DNA of 64,000 bases from Furfurilactobacillus curtus (GCF_045862785.1 NZ_BQXO01000004.1:124001-188000); one strand, 5' to 3'; counted from the stretch's first letter, positions 34,135 to 43,052 are shown. A program made the numbers and translations. The notes: a model not told the origin generated them from the sequence alone.

Positions 34135-35688
34135 CTAGTCACTCGTCTCCGAGGCAACCACGGAACCTTTAGAATCATGAGTAGCTGTTGAAGTTTGCGC
34201 AACGTTCTGTTGCTCAGCTTCATTGGCTGCTGCGTCATAACTTTCGCCAACTGTTCGTGGCGTTAAATCCACTTTTTCTAACGGAATCACGTGCGTATGA
34301 TGCCGCAACTTATAATACAACCACAAAACTAAGAATAATGGCACACTCATATAGGTGATTAAAATGGCTTGAAAATCAAGCTGTGCAAAAGACTTTAAAT
34401 CTTGGCCCACAATTACAACGATCCCTAAGACTAAGGCTAAGACGGGACCAAATGGGAACCATTTTGCATGATAACGTAGCTCCGATACTTGATGACCTTG
34501 CTTAATGAAGGCTCGTCGGAACCGATAGTGGCTAATGGCAATTCCTAACCACGCAATGAAGCCCGTCAACCCAGAAGCGGCCACCAAGTACATATAAATC
34601 ATTGGTCCAAAAACACTTGTCAGGAACGTTAACAACCCCACAATGGTCGTTCCAATCAAAGACGCCATAGGAATCCCGCGCTTGTTGGTACGTCCAAAGA
34701 AGTCTGGCGCATACCCCTCATTCGCTAATGAATAAAGCATTCGCGTTGAAGCATACATGCCTGAATTAGCTGAAGAGATAACTGAGGTTAAAATAACCGC
34801 GTTCATGACACTGGCCGCAGCAGCTAACCCAGCTCGGCGAAAGACTAATGTAAATGGACTGATGGCAATATCAGAAGCACTCGATCCCAATAAATCTTTA
34901 CTGGTATATGGGATAATACATGCGATGACAAAGATCGCTAAAATATAGAATAATAAAATCCGCCAAAAGACCTGTCGAATGGCCTTAGGAATACTCTTTT
35001 CAGGCGTGGCACTTTCGCCAGCTTCAATCCCGATCAATTCTGTCCCTTGGAATGAGAATCCAGCCACGACAAACACTGATAGCAAGGCCGGCACGCCGCC
35101 GACAAATGGTGCCTTGTGGTAGGTCAAGTTGCTAAAACCAGTTGCATGCCCACCCATGATGCCAAAAATGGTCAATGTCCCGACACCCAAGAAGACTAAC
35201 ACAGTGACCACTTTAATAATGGACATCCAATATTCAGTCTCTCCAAAAGAGCGGACAGATAGCGCGTTAATCGTAAAGATCAAGACTAAGGCAATCATAC
35301 TAAAAATCCAAGCAGGCACATTAGGTAACCAAAATTGCATAACCAAAGCGGCCGTAGCAACATCAACCGCTAATGTAATTGCCCAGTTAAACCAATAGTT
35401 CCAGCCCATGGCAAACCCTAACGCTGGATCGACGAACTTTGTCGAATAGGCAGCAAATGATCCAGTCAATGGCATGTAAGTCGCCATTTCACCAAGACTC
35501 GTCATTAAGAAGAAGACCATGATACCAATTGCAATGTAGGCAACCAATGCCCCACCAGGACCTGCAGCGGAAATAGCGGATCCTGAGGCCACAAATAGCC
35601 CAGTTCCAATACTACCGCCTAACGCAATCATCGAAAGATGACGCGTCTTTAATTCACGCTTTACCGCGCGATTTTCATTTTCTGCCAT
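34135..35688 (-). CDS. lysP: Lysine-specific permease (APC amino-acid transporter family)
   Basis: The 517-residue membrane protein belongs to the amino-acid transporter family, with the TM1 signature SMIALGGSIGTGLFVASGSAI (about residues 18-38) and about 12 hydrophobic segments. The C-terminal 40 residues are hydrophilic and Ala/Thr/Ser-rich. I assign lysine as substrate mainly because a lysine riboswitch lies in the leader; the family also contains permeases for other amino acids. The ATG at 35688 has GGGAGG 8 bases upstream; the frame is open 11 codons further without a site. Confidence 0.88.
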   Translation of the reverse strand: MAENENRAVKRELKTRHLSMIALGGSIGTGLFVASGSAISAAGPGGALVAYIAIGIMVFFLMTSLGEMATYMPLTGSFAAYSTKFVDPALGFAMGWNYWFNWAITLAVDVATAALVMQFWLPNVPAWIFSMIALVLIFTINALSVRSFGETEYWMSIIKVVTVLVFLGVGTLTIFGIMGGHATGFSNLTYHKAPFVGGVPALLSVFVVAGFSFQGTELIGIEAGESATPEKSIPKAIRQVFWRILLFYILAIFVIACIIPYTSKDLLGSSASDIAISPFTLVFRRAGLAAAASVMNAVILTSVISSANSGMYASTRMLYSLANEGYAPDFFGRTNKRGIPMASLIGTTIVGLLTFLTSVFGPMIYMYLVAASGLTGFIAWLGIAISHYRFRRAFIKQGHQVSELRYHAKWFPFGPVLALVLGIVVIVGQDLKSFAQLDFQAILITYMSVPLFLVLWLYYKLRHHTHVIPLEKVDLTPRTVGESYDAAANEAEQQNVAQTSTATHDSKGSVVASETSD

Positions 35689-35738
35689 ATCGAGTTCCTC
35701 CCATTCATTAAAGAGAAGCACTTGATGTAATCTGAATA

Positions 35739-35791
35739 AATAAAAGGTCGGTCTGTTTGAAAGTGTTTTTCACACGCCAAACAAACCGACC
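35739..35791 (-). terminator. Regulatory terminator of the lysine riboswitch
   Basis: A 14-bp stem (35746-35759 with 35778-35791, one G-U pair) followed on the minus strand by TTTTATTT. It lies between the aptamer and the permease start, so it is the expected expression platform. Confidence 0.85.
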
Positions 35792-35796
35792 ACAAC

Positions 35797-35996
35797 ATTC
35801 ATCCTGGTCAATCGTTGATAGCGCCCCGCAACGTTTTTATTTGCTGCGACAGTCCGTCAGCTGTTAACCAACGGCCCAACTAAGTCTTGAAACAGCAAGC
35901 CTTAATTTCGGCGACGCACCCTTTTGCCAGATGTCAACGAGTCTGTCCACTCTCAACCTGACGACTAATGATTGTCGCAACCTCTTCATTCGATAT
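35797..35996 (-). promoter_or_regulatory. Lysine riboswitch (L-box)
   Basis: The minus strand carries the L-box landmarks in order: AGAGGTTGCGAC (35974-35985) at the 5' side and GGGTGCGTCGCCGAA (35907-35921), close to the GGGAGCGTCGCCGAAG of Bacillus lysC. A long arm with a GGCCGTTGG segment follows. The aptamer sits between the mapped promoter and a strong terminator in front of the permease, which implies lysine-induced termination. Confidence 0.88.
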
Positions 35997-36002
35997 GTTC
36001 TG

Positions 36003-36031
36003 AGTATAGGAAGATGTTTAATAAAATGCAA
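36003..36031 (-). promoter_or_regulatory. Sigma-A promoter of the lysine permease transcript
   Basis: TTGCAT (36026-36031), a 17-base spacer and TATACT (36003-36008) on the minus strand, about 10-20 bases upstream of the aptamer. Confidence 0.8.
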
Positions 36032-36086
36032 CCTTTATTTTCATTTTGTTTTAATGAAACCGGATTCATTAATCAACAAAATTCGT

Positions 36087-36623
36087 TTAATGGTTGTTGC
36101 TTGGCTCTTCGTGTAACAAATTGCGCAGTTTGCGAATAAAAAAAGCATAATTGTCCGTGCTTTCATTCCAATCAACCGTTGGAATGATTTCGGATTGAAG
36201 AATTCGCACCAACATTTGGTGAACTGAAACTTGCTCTAAAACAGTCCGATACTGGCGGTCAGCCATGGAAAATAAATCATTAAGCACTTGTGAGCCTCGA
36301 TTTGCTAATGGCTCAACGTCATTAAACACACGGTCAATCAATCCGCTATTTGGAAACGAAGCAAAATCTCCCTCGACTGCAATGGCCGCATCCCAAACGG
36401 AAATTTGCCGAGCGTTGCGACCGATACTAAAGCCGCCCTGATTTCCAGAAACAGAGCGGACTAAGCCAGCAACGACTAGTTTACGCATAATCTTTCGCAT
36501 ATAAGTCTGTGAACCGCCTAAACGGGTGTGAATAACTTCTGACGTAATGGGCGCTGACGCATCTTGTGTGGCCAAGAGCGCCAAAATACAGGCGGCCTGT
36601 TCGACACCTTTAGTTAATTGCAT
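36087..36623 (-). CDS. Rrf2-family transcriptional regulator
   Basis: The 178-residue protein has the Rrf2 winged-helix domain: QLTKGVEQAACILALLA at the start, the recognition segment SQTYMRKIMRKLVVAGLVRS (about residues 38-57) and the wing NQGGFSIGR. The three cysteines that hold the iron-sulphur cluster in IscR/NsrR are missing (the only cysteine is near residue 12), so it likely senses something else. Its usual targets are unknown; it is flanked by the lysine permease leader and a GNAT gene on the same strand. Confidence 0.85.
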   Translation of the reverse strand: MQLTKGVEQAACILALLATQDASAPITSEVIHTRLGGSQTYMRKIMRKLVVAGLVRSVSGNQGGFSIGRNARQISVWDAAIAVEGDFASFPNSGLIDRVFNDVEPLANRGSQVLNDLFSMADRQYRTVLEQVSVHQMLVRILQSEIIPTVDWNESTDNYAFFIRKLRNLLHEEPSNNH

Positions 36624-36677
36624 AATTTCCCCTCCATTTGGTTAACCACTACCAATCGGCTCCCCATGACAAACCAT

Positions 36678-37241
36678 TCATGAAGCTCCCATGGGGTTAG
36701 CTTGATAAAAGTCAGTAGCACTTAGACGATAAAAACATTCTTGTTTTCCAGGTGCAAAAAAATCATGTTCATTATGTTGTAACTGATGATCAAAACTAAA
36801 ACCCATCTTTTTAAAAATATGCGCTGAGCGCTGATTATCTTCGAAGTAAGAGCCCCAAATATGCGTCAATCCCCGATTGAAAGCCTCGTTTAATGCAGCA
36901 GCGACCGCCTCACTCATGTAGCCATGACCCCAAACAGCCTCGTTTAACATGTAGCCTAAATCGCGCTGGTCATGAAGCAGTCGGCCCTCATCGTCTGTCT
37001 TGCCATAAAGACCGACTGTCCCAACAAATTGATTCGTCGACTTTACAACAATCCCCCATAGCCATCGCTGATGAAGTGTTTGGCGAATTAAAAAATGCCC
37101 CTCAAAGGAATTTTTAACCGGCTGAAAACCAGCCGGCAGGGCAACTTTAGGGTTGCTAACGATCGCTAAAAAAGCTTCATAGTCTGCTTCAGTTACGGCC
37201 CGCAGTCGTAACCGATCTGTTTCAATTGTCACAATCTTCAA
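36678..37241 (-). CDS. GNAT acetyltransferase, RimJ/RimL type
   Basis: The 187-residue protein fits the RimJ/RimL subgroup: TDRLRLRAVTEADYEAFLAI at the N-terminus, then DLGYMLNEAVWGHGYMSEAVAAALNEAF (about residues 96-124), which includes the acetyl-CoA-binding loop. It ends with the FKKMGFSFD segment. These enzymes acetylate N-termini of ribosomal proteins or small amines; the substrate here is unknown. It is divergent from the alpha/beta hydrolase, 97 bases away. Confidence 0.85.
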   Translation of the reverse strand: MKIVTIETDRLRLRAVTEADYEAFLAIVSNPKVALPAGFQPVKNSFEGHFLIRQTLHQRWLWGIVVKSTNQFVGTVGLYGKTDDEGRLLHDQRDLGYMLNEAVWGHGYMSEAVAAALNEAFNRGLTHIWGSYFEDNQRSAHIFKKMGFSFDHQLQHNEHDFFAPGKQECFYRLSATDFYQANPMGAS

Positions 37242-37290
37242 CCTACCCCGTCAATTAACTTTATTTCCATTCATAAAGTGACCTACTCGG

Positions 37291-37318
37291 TTGTACAATT
37301 AACCAAATTAGTTATGAT
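37291..37318 (+). promoter_or_regulatory. Sigma-A promoter of the alpha/beta hydrolase gene
   Basis: TTGTAC (37291-37296), a 16-base spacer and TATGAT (37313-37318), 19 bases before the chosen ATG. Confidence 0.6.
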
Positions 37319-37337
37319 TACAACTGAGGTGTTCTTC

Positions 37338-38138
37338 ATGAAAACAATTCATCAATCATTAAATGGTCAAGCGTACTTCCACGGTTTTCTTCACGATTGT
37401 CCTGGACCGGCAGGACAAAAACATTTCCCAACTATCGTGATCGTTCCGGGTGGTTCATTTACCCATATTCCTGAATCTCAGGCAGAGCAAGTGGCACTGG
37501 CCTTCTTTGCTCGTGGCTTCAATGCCATTTATCTACGCTATTCATTTATCAGCGAGATAACGCCAATTTTACCAGTACCAATCATTGAATTGGGCCAAAC
37601 AATGGTTCTACTTAAAGACCATTCTGACTGGCCAGTCGATGCAAATCAAGTCTTGATTTTGGGAATGTCCGCTGGCGGTCTTGTAACTGCTCTATATAAC
37701 GACTATTGGTCGTCAAGTTGGTTAACAAATGCCATTGGCACGACCGCAGCCCAACTTGAGCCACGCGCCACCATCCTCTGTTATCCCGTCACTAATGTGC
37801 AACTTGGCTTTCCGACAACAGCAGCGACAATTGCCACTTGGACCAATGATCGCCAACGTGACGCCGCCGAAAGGCACGTAACGGCAGCCAACAAACCGAC
37901 CTTTATTTGGGCAACCACCGAAGATCAGGCCGTGCCGATCACCAATAGTCTCGTCTACACCAAAGCGTTGTATGAACATCAGATTCCATTGGAAGCCCAT
38001 ATTTTCAATCACGGCCCCCATGGCTTAGCCCTGGCGGATCAGACGACTGCTTGGAAACCAGGGACCGATTTGCCACATGTCGCACACTGGTTTGAATTGG
38101 CTCTAGAATGGATCACCGATCTTTTAGCGGATGATTAA
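37338..38138 (+). CDS. Alpha/beta hydrolase (esterase/lipase-like, BD-FAE type)
   Basis: The 266-residue cytosolic protein has the oxyanion-hole strand PTIVIVPGGSFTHIPE (about residues 30-45), the nucleophile elbow GMSAGG (serine about residue 115) and a C-terminal histidine in FNHGPHGLAL. The acid residue is probably the aspartate in ATTEDQAVP. This pattern resembles acetyl-xylan or carbohydrate esterases of lactobacilli, but the substrate is unknown. I use the ATG at 37338 with GAGG 8 bases upstream; the frame is open 20 codons further, but that part overlaps the promoter. Confidence 0.82.
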   Translation: MKTIHQSLNGQAYFHGFLHDCPGPAGQKHFPTIVIVPGGSFTHIPESQAEQVALAFFARGFNAIYLRYSFISEITPILPVPIIELGQTMVLLKDHSDWPVDANQVLILGMSAGGLVTALYNDYWSSSWLTNAIGTTAAQLEPRATILCYPVTNVQLGFPTTAATIATWTNDRQRDAAERHVTAANKPTFIWATTEDQAVPITNSLVYTKALYEHQIPLEAHIFNHGPHGLALADQTTAWKPGTDLPHVAHWFELALEWITDLLADD

Positions 38139-38286
38139 AAATGAGAGTTCAATAAGGCTACTTGTGATTTTTTCACACGTGCTATATCGACGCCTTTTCT
38201 ACCTGTTTCATTTATGAAAATAATTAGTAGAAAATTAATGTCGAAAACGGTAGCCATTTTCATTTGAACCGTGTACAATGCTTTTT

Positions 38287-38460
38287 CGTGGTCACCTATT
38301 TGACCTTTTCATCAGGCAGTAGCCAGCCAATGAAAAGTGTAACTGATGAGGAGTTACCCACCCATAATATGGCTACTGTCATGATTCTTCGTGAATCAAC
38401 CTGGCCGTTTTAACGGTACATTGTCCCGCGGAATTGTTTAGCACAATTCCTGAAAGGAGC
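38287..38460 (+). promoter_or_regulatory. Highly folded leader with competing helices before a GNAT gene
   Basis: A TACAAT box at 38274-38279 could start a leader of about 170 nt. Possible helices: CTTTTCAT (38305-38312) with ATGAAAAG (38330-38337); ATCAGGCAGTAGCCA (38311-38325) with 38370-38385 (15 bp, one bulge, one G-U); GTAACT/AGTTAC (38339-38344 with 38352-38357); TGATTC/GAATCA (38382-38387 with 38393-38398); GGAATTGT/ACAATTCC (38430-38437 with 38443-38450) next to the ribosome binding site. The first two exclude each other, or form a pseudoknot if shortened. I match it to no known family. Confidence 0.6.
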
Positions 38461-38467
38461 GAGTCTC

Positions 38468-39025
38468 ATGACATCATCCACTTTGAACGTTACATTACAT
38501 TTTGCCGAAATCACTGATTTACCCGCAATTCAGGATATCATTAACGATGCTCGTGATTTTCTGGCTGATCAAAAAATCGATCAATGGCAAAATGGCTATC
38601 CAGAACCAGATGTTATCGCCAATGACATCAAACGCGGTGAGACGGTGGCCTTAAAAGACGATGAAGGTACCATTTTAGCCATCGCTTCTTTGGTCAAAGG
38701 ACTAGATCAACCATACGAAGCCATCATTGATGGCGACTGGCGCGTTAAGGGGACAACAAATAATTATGTCTCCATTCATCGTGTGGCCATGGCGAAGGCC
38801 TCACGTGGTCATCACTTAACCCATGATTTTTTTGATCTCATGAAGGAGCAAATTGCTGCGGATTCCGACATTGAGAGTATTCGCATTGATACGCATCCAG
38901 AAAACTTTGGCATGCAACACGTTATCGAAACAAACGGTTTTGATTATATTGGTTTAGTCCCTGTGGTCGGTGGTCGGCCAGATGAAACTAATGTCGCTTA
39001 TGATTTAGTATTAGACCGCGGCTAA
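38468..39025 (+). CDS. GNAT-family N-acetyltransferase
   Basis: The 185-residue protein has the GNAT layout: an N-terminal LHFAEITDLPAIQDIINDAR strand-helix, a central YVSIHRVAMAKASRGHHLTHDFFDLMKEQ segment (about residues 99-127, acetyl-CoA site) and a C-terminal NFGMQHVIETNGFDYIG. The substrate is unknown. AAAGGAG lies 8 bases before the ATG. It is monocistronic behind an unusual folded leader and ends at a shared terminator. The control suggested by that leader is the most interesting point about it. Confidence 0.85.
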   Translation: MTSSTLNVTLHFAEITDLPAIQDIINDARDFLADQKIDQWQNGYPEPDVIANDIKRGETVALKDDEGTILAIASLVKGLDQPYEAIIDGDWRVKGTTNNYVSIHRVAMAKASRGHHLTHDFFDLMKEQIAADSDIESIRIDTHPENFGMQHVIETNGFDYIGLVPVVGGRPDETNVAYDLVLDRG

Positions 39026-39050
39026 TTGCCTAATAATTCAAGCTAGTCTA

Positions 39051-39088
39051 TAAAAAGTCCTTTCCGAAAAATCGGAAAGGACTTTTTA
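39051..39088. terminator. Bidirectional terminator between the GNAT gene and pepC
   Basis: AAAAAGTCCTTTCCGA and TCGGAAAGGACTTTTT form a perfect stem of about 16 bp with a tight loop, placed between converging genes. Confidence 0.95.
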
Positions 39089-39124
39089 TAACTATTTCAA
39101 AACTACTGTAAGCGGCTTACTGTT

Positions 39125-40459
39125 TTAAGCTAAGGCGCCCATTGGATCCCATGGTGCCAGTAATTCAGGGGTTTGTGCTTGTGCCTTCTGTAAAGCTTCT
39201 GGCATAAAGGTCTTGTTGACCACAACTTGGTAGCAATAAGCATCCATCCACGCGTCACTCATCACGAAGTAGCCCTTTTCACCAACTTTGTCTCCCCAAG
39301 AGTTTTCAACCTTCCATTTAGTTGGTTTACCATCTACCAGGTCAACACCGGTCAAGACCATGGCATGGGTCATCAAACTTTCACCATAGTCCAACCGTTC
39401 AGCCTTCGTCATGGCAAAATCAACGTCAAACAATTCGTCTTTGGCGTAAACTTGTAAATCCATAATCCCAGCTTTACGATCAGAACTTTGCCCAACATCA
39501 CAACCAAACCAAACGCTCTGTCCCGCTTCAAGTTGTGCGATCGCCATCTGCTTAAAGTTAGCCATATCCACGTTTAAATGCTTCACTTGCCGGCCATTAA
39601 CGACATTGCCAAGCATTTCAACGGTGTAAGTCTTATTGTAAGCTTTATCATCCGTTGGCGCGTTGATCACTGAGACGTATTGGGACAAATCCCAGTTAAC
39701 ATATTTGTCGTAAAAGGCTTTAGGCGTCAATCCTTGATCAATATGGTAAGTCTTATCCTGATCACGATACTCAAAGTCAAACTTCTGCGCGGGCTCACCT
39801 AAAGCATAAGCCAAAATCCGGTAAACTTCTTGTAGCTTACGATCTTTAATTTCGTCAATTTCCGCCTGTGTCGCATGATTAGCCACTAACTCACGTAAAG
39901 CGATCGCATCTTTACGCAACTTTTTGTTCAGCAACGCATTTAAGTCTGATGATGAAGATGAATTGAACGTCTCTGGCATCACTGACTTCGGCACAACGCC
40001 GTATTTTTCGATCACGGCACAAATCATGTCCCACTGCCCACCATCTTGCTGGGGCGTTGCCATCAAAAAGGCTACTTTACGATCATCCAACGGCTGATCC
40101 GCCGTGACCAAGACATTTTCGTAAAAGTAATTTGCTTTTTCAAACTTATCCCAGAAATTTGTGTAATTTTGGGACAATTCAAAATCGCCAGGCAAGTTAA
40201 AAGTATCCTTCATTGAGTGACGCATCGTATTTAAAGCAGCAAACATCCAGCAACGACCGCTTTGTTTCTGGTTAGCTACATGTCCCGTGTCTAAATCGAT
40301 GGAAAAAACTGGCGTCAGATCGACATTGGCCGCATTATCTTGGGCGGTGGCTAAGATACCATTATGTTTAATTGACCGTTCAATCACCGCGGCATCTTTG
40401 CGATCCGCTAACTCTTCTTGGTACCGCTGAATTTGATCAGCTGTAATTTCACTACTCAA
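39125..40459 (-). CDS. pepC: Aminopeptidase C (bleomycin hydrolase family, C1)
   Basis: PepC is a cytosolic cysteine aminopeptidase that trims casein-derived and other peptides. The protein has the papain-like triad: Cys70 in QKQSGRCWMFAALN, His in LMTHAMVLTGVD and Asn in KVENSWGDK. I prefer the TTG at 40459 (product 444 residues, SSEITADQIQRY after Met), because AAGGAG lies 10 bases upstream. A GTG at 40468 is only one base from the same site. A TATACT box lies just upstream near 40496. Confidence 0.95.
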   Translation of the reverse strand: MSSEITADQIQRYQEELADRKDAAVIERSIKHNGILATAQDNAANVDLTPVFSIDLDTGHVANQKQSGRCWMFAALNTMRHSMKDTFNLPGDFELSQNYTNFWDKFEKANYFYENVLVTADQPLDDRKVAFLMATPQQDGGQWDMICAVIEKYGVVPKSVMPETFNSSSSSDLNALLNKKLRKDAIALRELVANHATQAEIDEIKDRKLQEVYRILAYALGEPAQKFDFEYRDQDKTYHIDQGLTPKAFYDKYVNWDLSQYVSVINAPTDDKAYNKTYTVEMLGNVVNGRQVKHLNVDMANFKQMAIAQLEAGQSVWFGCDVGQSSDRKAGIMDLQVYAKDELFDVDFAMTKAERLDYGESLMTHAMVLTGVDLVDGKPTKWKVENSWGDKVGEKGYFVMSDAWMDAYCYQVVVNKTFMPEALQKAQAQTPELLAPWDPMGALA

Positions 40460-40638
40460 AACCCTCACACTCCTTTTCGTTGTTGGAATTAGTATACGAC
40501 ATTAGAAGTCGCTTAGAAAGCGAATCAGTTCCTAATCTCGTCGCAAATGTTTCTTTCTCCCTTTTTAAGCTAGCCTTATGCTGATCTTTTTATGCTGGTT
40601 AAGAATCAAAATCACGTCACACGAATGGAGCGATGCTC

Positions 40639-40920
40639 ATGTTAAAAGATTCAGCCAACCTTATTGCTGCCAAAGTGGTCAGTGCTCATTGTCCACTGAT
40701 CATCGCTGAAACAGAAACCGGGCAACGTTTTCAATTGCACCTAACCCGTCAGCAAAAACGGGATCCGTTATTTTGGGCAACGATGTTAGATATTTTGCAG
40801 GCCGAGATCTGGTTGCCCATCACCAAACATTATCATGAAGTCATCGATAGCGGCTGGCTGCTCCCCCAACCCGCAACTGCGGTCGCATCCGCGGAGATTT
40901 TCGACTACAATAAGCGTTAA
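40639..40920 (+). CDS. Unknown 93-residue protein ahead of the two-component system
   Basis: I do not recognise this family. The protein is small and soluble, starts MLKDSANLIAAKVVSAHCPLI, has no signal peptide, and is rich in hydrophobic and aromatic residues in its middle (FWATMLDILQAEIWLPI). The ATG at 40639 has GGAG 8 bases upstream; an ATG two codons earlier is too close to that site. The response regulator starts 28 bases after its stop, so the three genes are probably one transcript. Confidence 0.6.
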   Translation: MLKDSANLIAAKVVSAHCPLIIAETETGQRFQLHLTRQQKRDPLFWATMLDILQAEIWLPITKHYHEVIDSGWLLPQPATAVASAEIFDYNKR

Positions 40921-40948
40921 GAAAGCTTACCTTTAGGAGGGGACCACC

Positions 40949-41635
40949 ATGCAACAGCGCGCACGTGGCTTAATTATTGAAGACGATCATTCTGTTTCAG
41001 ACGGCATTAAGGAATTGCTGGTTGACCTATTAGATTGTGATCAGGCCTTTGATGGCGAAGAGGGCGAATTTATGGCGACACAAGGGATTTATGATTTAAT
41101 TATTCTCGACTGGATGTTGCCGTCTGAAAGTGGCTTAGATGTCTTAAAGGCTATTCGTACTCAGCATTTGGACGTCCCTGTTTTATTTTTGACAGCCAAG
41201 GACGGCCTTGATGATAAGATTCGTGGGTTTAACTTAGGCGCTGATGATTATTTGACGAAGCCTTTCCATCGTGAGGAACTAATGCTGCGTGTTCGAGCAT
41301 TAATTAAGCGCACGGGGCACTTTCTGAACGAAAATGTCCTTCGGATGGGCGACATTGAGGTTAATTTGCAAAATCACGCGGTCATTATTCAAGAACAATC
41401 CGTCCAGCTAAATGGTAAAGAGTTTGATCTCTTAGTGTACTTCATTCAAAATCAAGGCACCATCGTGACGAAGGATCAAATCTTCGATCGACTTTGGGGG
41501 TTTGATTCAGAAACTTCTATCACAGTGGTTGAAGTTTATGTTTCTAATCTCCGAAAGAAATTAAAACCATTCGGTGCTGATCAATACATTAAAACATTGC
41601 GAAACGCCGGTTATTTGGTAGGAGTTGAGCCGTGA
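40949..41635 (+). CDS. ciaR: OmpR-family response regulator, CiaR-like
   Basis: The 228-residue protein has a receiver domain with the phospho-acceptor Asp54 (IILDWMLPSESG), the acidic pair in IIEDDH (residues 9-14) and the switch lysine in LTKPF. An OmpR winged helix follows (LNGKEFDLLVYF ... VVEVYVSNLRKKL). Gram-positive CiaR proteins look much like this, but other OmpR subgroups cannot be excluded. It overlaps the kinase gene by four bases. A GGAGG site precedes the ATG. Confidence 0.85.
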   Translation: MQQRARGLIIEDDHSVSDGIKELLVDLLDCDQAFDGEEGEFMATQGIYDLIILDWMLPSESGLDVLKAIRTQHLDVPVLFLTAKDGLDDKIRGFNLGADDYLTKPFHREELMLRVRALIKRTGHFLNENVLRMGDIEVNLQNHAVIIQEQSVQLNGKEFDLLVYFIQNQGTIVTKDQIFDRLWGFDSETSITVVEVYVSNLRKKLKPFGADQYIKTLRNAGYLVGVEP

Positions 41636-42993
41636 ATAAAAAACAAGCAACACATGCCTTTGGTCGGCAACAATGGTGGCTATTCCTAAGCGAATTAATC
41701 AGCTTTGCCTTAATTTTTTTATCACTTGGCACGATTCTTTGGCGGGTCTTTCAGCCCTCGATTTACCAAGGTGTTGACCGCGGTATCCGGGTTCAACGTC
41801 AACTACTATTAAACAAACCGGTTACCGGTGGTGCACCAAGCCAAGACGCCTTTCGTGCGATCGCATTTCGAACCTCGATTCTCGTCTTTGATCGCAAAGG
41901 AAAATTACTGAATGGCGCTGTCAATACGCCAGCGACACGTCAACAGACCAGTCCCAGCGCTAAGAGCGATTCTAGCAGTTCCGCGCCCAATGGTCAGGAT
42001 AACTATACGGCTGTTTTACAACAATTGAAGTTAAATAAGGGACATCTAAATGAGCTACACGATGTCCGTATCAATCAGCAAAACAATTTTCGAACGTTGA
42101 CTTTTTATGTTCCCAAAACAAATTCAAACTTAGCTTACGCTGGCGACTACCTGATGATTGTCACCAATACTGATTCCGAAAAAGCTTCCATCGAAGTCTT
42201 CAAACGTGTATTAACGTGGTCCATGCTTATTTTTTGGGTCATTTCGATATTACTTAGCTATGTGCTAGCCCGTTTAAACATGCGACCGATCTTAAGGTCG
42301 TGGCAACTTCAACGCGAGTTCGTTGCCAACGCTGCTCACGAATTGCGTACGCCGCTAACGGTTATTCAAAATAAATTGGAATTAATGCTGACCCATCCTA
42401 ATGATAAAATTATGGACCAAACTGAGCAAATCACCCTTTCATTGTCTGAAGTACGCCGGTTAAATTCTTTAACCAGTGATTTACTCTTACTTGCACGATC
42501 AGATTCAAATATGACGCAGATTCGTACAGAAACAGTGCCCATGAAGGCATTCTTAACTGAAGTAAGTCAGCCCTATTCCGAAATTGCTGCCAGTCAAGAC
42601 AAACAATTCACCGAACAAATCGATCTAGATCGGCGTCTAACGATCGATAAACAGCGCATTCACCAATTAATCGTCATCTTTTTGGATAACGCACTGAAGT
42701 ACACTGATCCAGGTGACACGGTAACCTTAATGGCACGTGTTGTGGGCACACGCTGGGAGTTACAAATTAAGGATACTGGCATCGGTATTGCTGATGCCGA
42801 CAAACCACACGTCTTTGACCGTTTCTATCGCGTTGATAAATCTCGTAGCCGGGCAACTGGTGGCAACGGATTAGGCTTATCAATTGCGAAATGGATTGCC
42901 GATAGCCACCGGGGCCGTATTAGTATTACCGACAATGTGCCACATGGCACGATTTTCACAATTAGCTTCCCACTCACCCACCCCAAAAATTGA
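41632..42993 (+). CDS. ciaH: Membrane sensor histidine kinase, CiaH-like
   Basis: The 453-residue protein has two membrane segments (about residues 18-38 and 193-213) around an extracytoplasmic region of about 150 residues that includes a Ser/Thr-rich stretch near 100-122. There is no clear HAMP domain. The H-box AAHELRTPL places the phospho-accepting histidine at 236, and the N, G1 and G2 boxes follow (FLDNALKYT, DTGIGI, GGNGLGL). The GTG start overlaps the regulator stop codon. Absence of HAMP and the layout resemble CiaH; the signal is unknown. Confidence 0.85.
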   Translation: MNKKQATHAFGRQQWWLFLSELISFALIFLSLGTILWRVFQPSIYQGVDRGIRVQRQLLLNKPVTGGAPSQDAFRAIAFRTSILVFDRKGKLLNGAVNTPATRQQTSPSAKSDSSSSAPNGQDNYTAVLQQLKLNKGHLNELHDVRINQQNNFRTLTFYVPKTNSNLAYAGDYLMIVTNTDSEKASIEVFKRVLTWSMLIFWVISILLSYVLARLNMRPILRSWQLQREFVANAAHELRTPLTVIQNKLELMLTHPNDKIMDQTEQITLSLSEVRRLNSLTSDLLLLARSDSNMTQIRTETVPMKAFLTEVSQPYSEIAASQDKQFTEQIDLDRRLTIDKQRIHQLIVIFLDNALKYTDPGDTVTLMARVVGTRWELQIKDTGIGIADADKPHVFDRFYRVDKSRSRATGGNGLGLSIAKWIADSHRGRISITDNVPHGTIFTISFPLTHPKN

Positions 42994-43006
42994 ATTTCAA
43001 TTCAGT

Positions 43007-43052
43007 CAAAAAGACCTGATTTTTCGTCAATGCGAAAAATCAGGTCTTTTAC
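43007..43052 (+). terminator. Terminator of the two-component operon
   Basis: AAAAGACCTGATTTTTCG and CGAAAAATCAGGTCTTTT form a long stem with a T-run. It may also serve the converging phosphoglycerate mutase gene. Confidence 0.9.
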
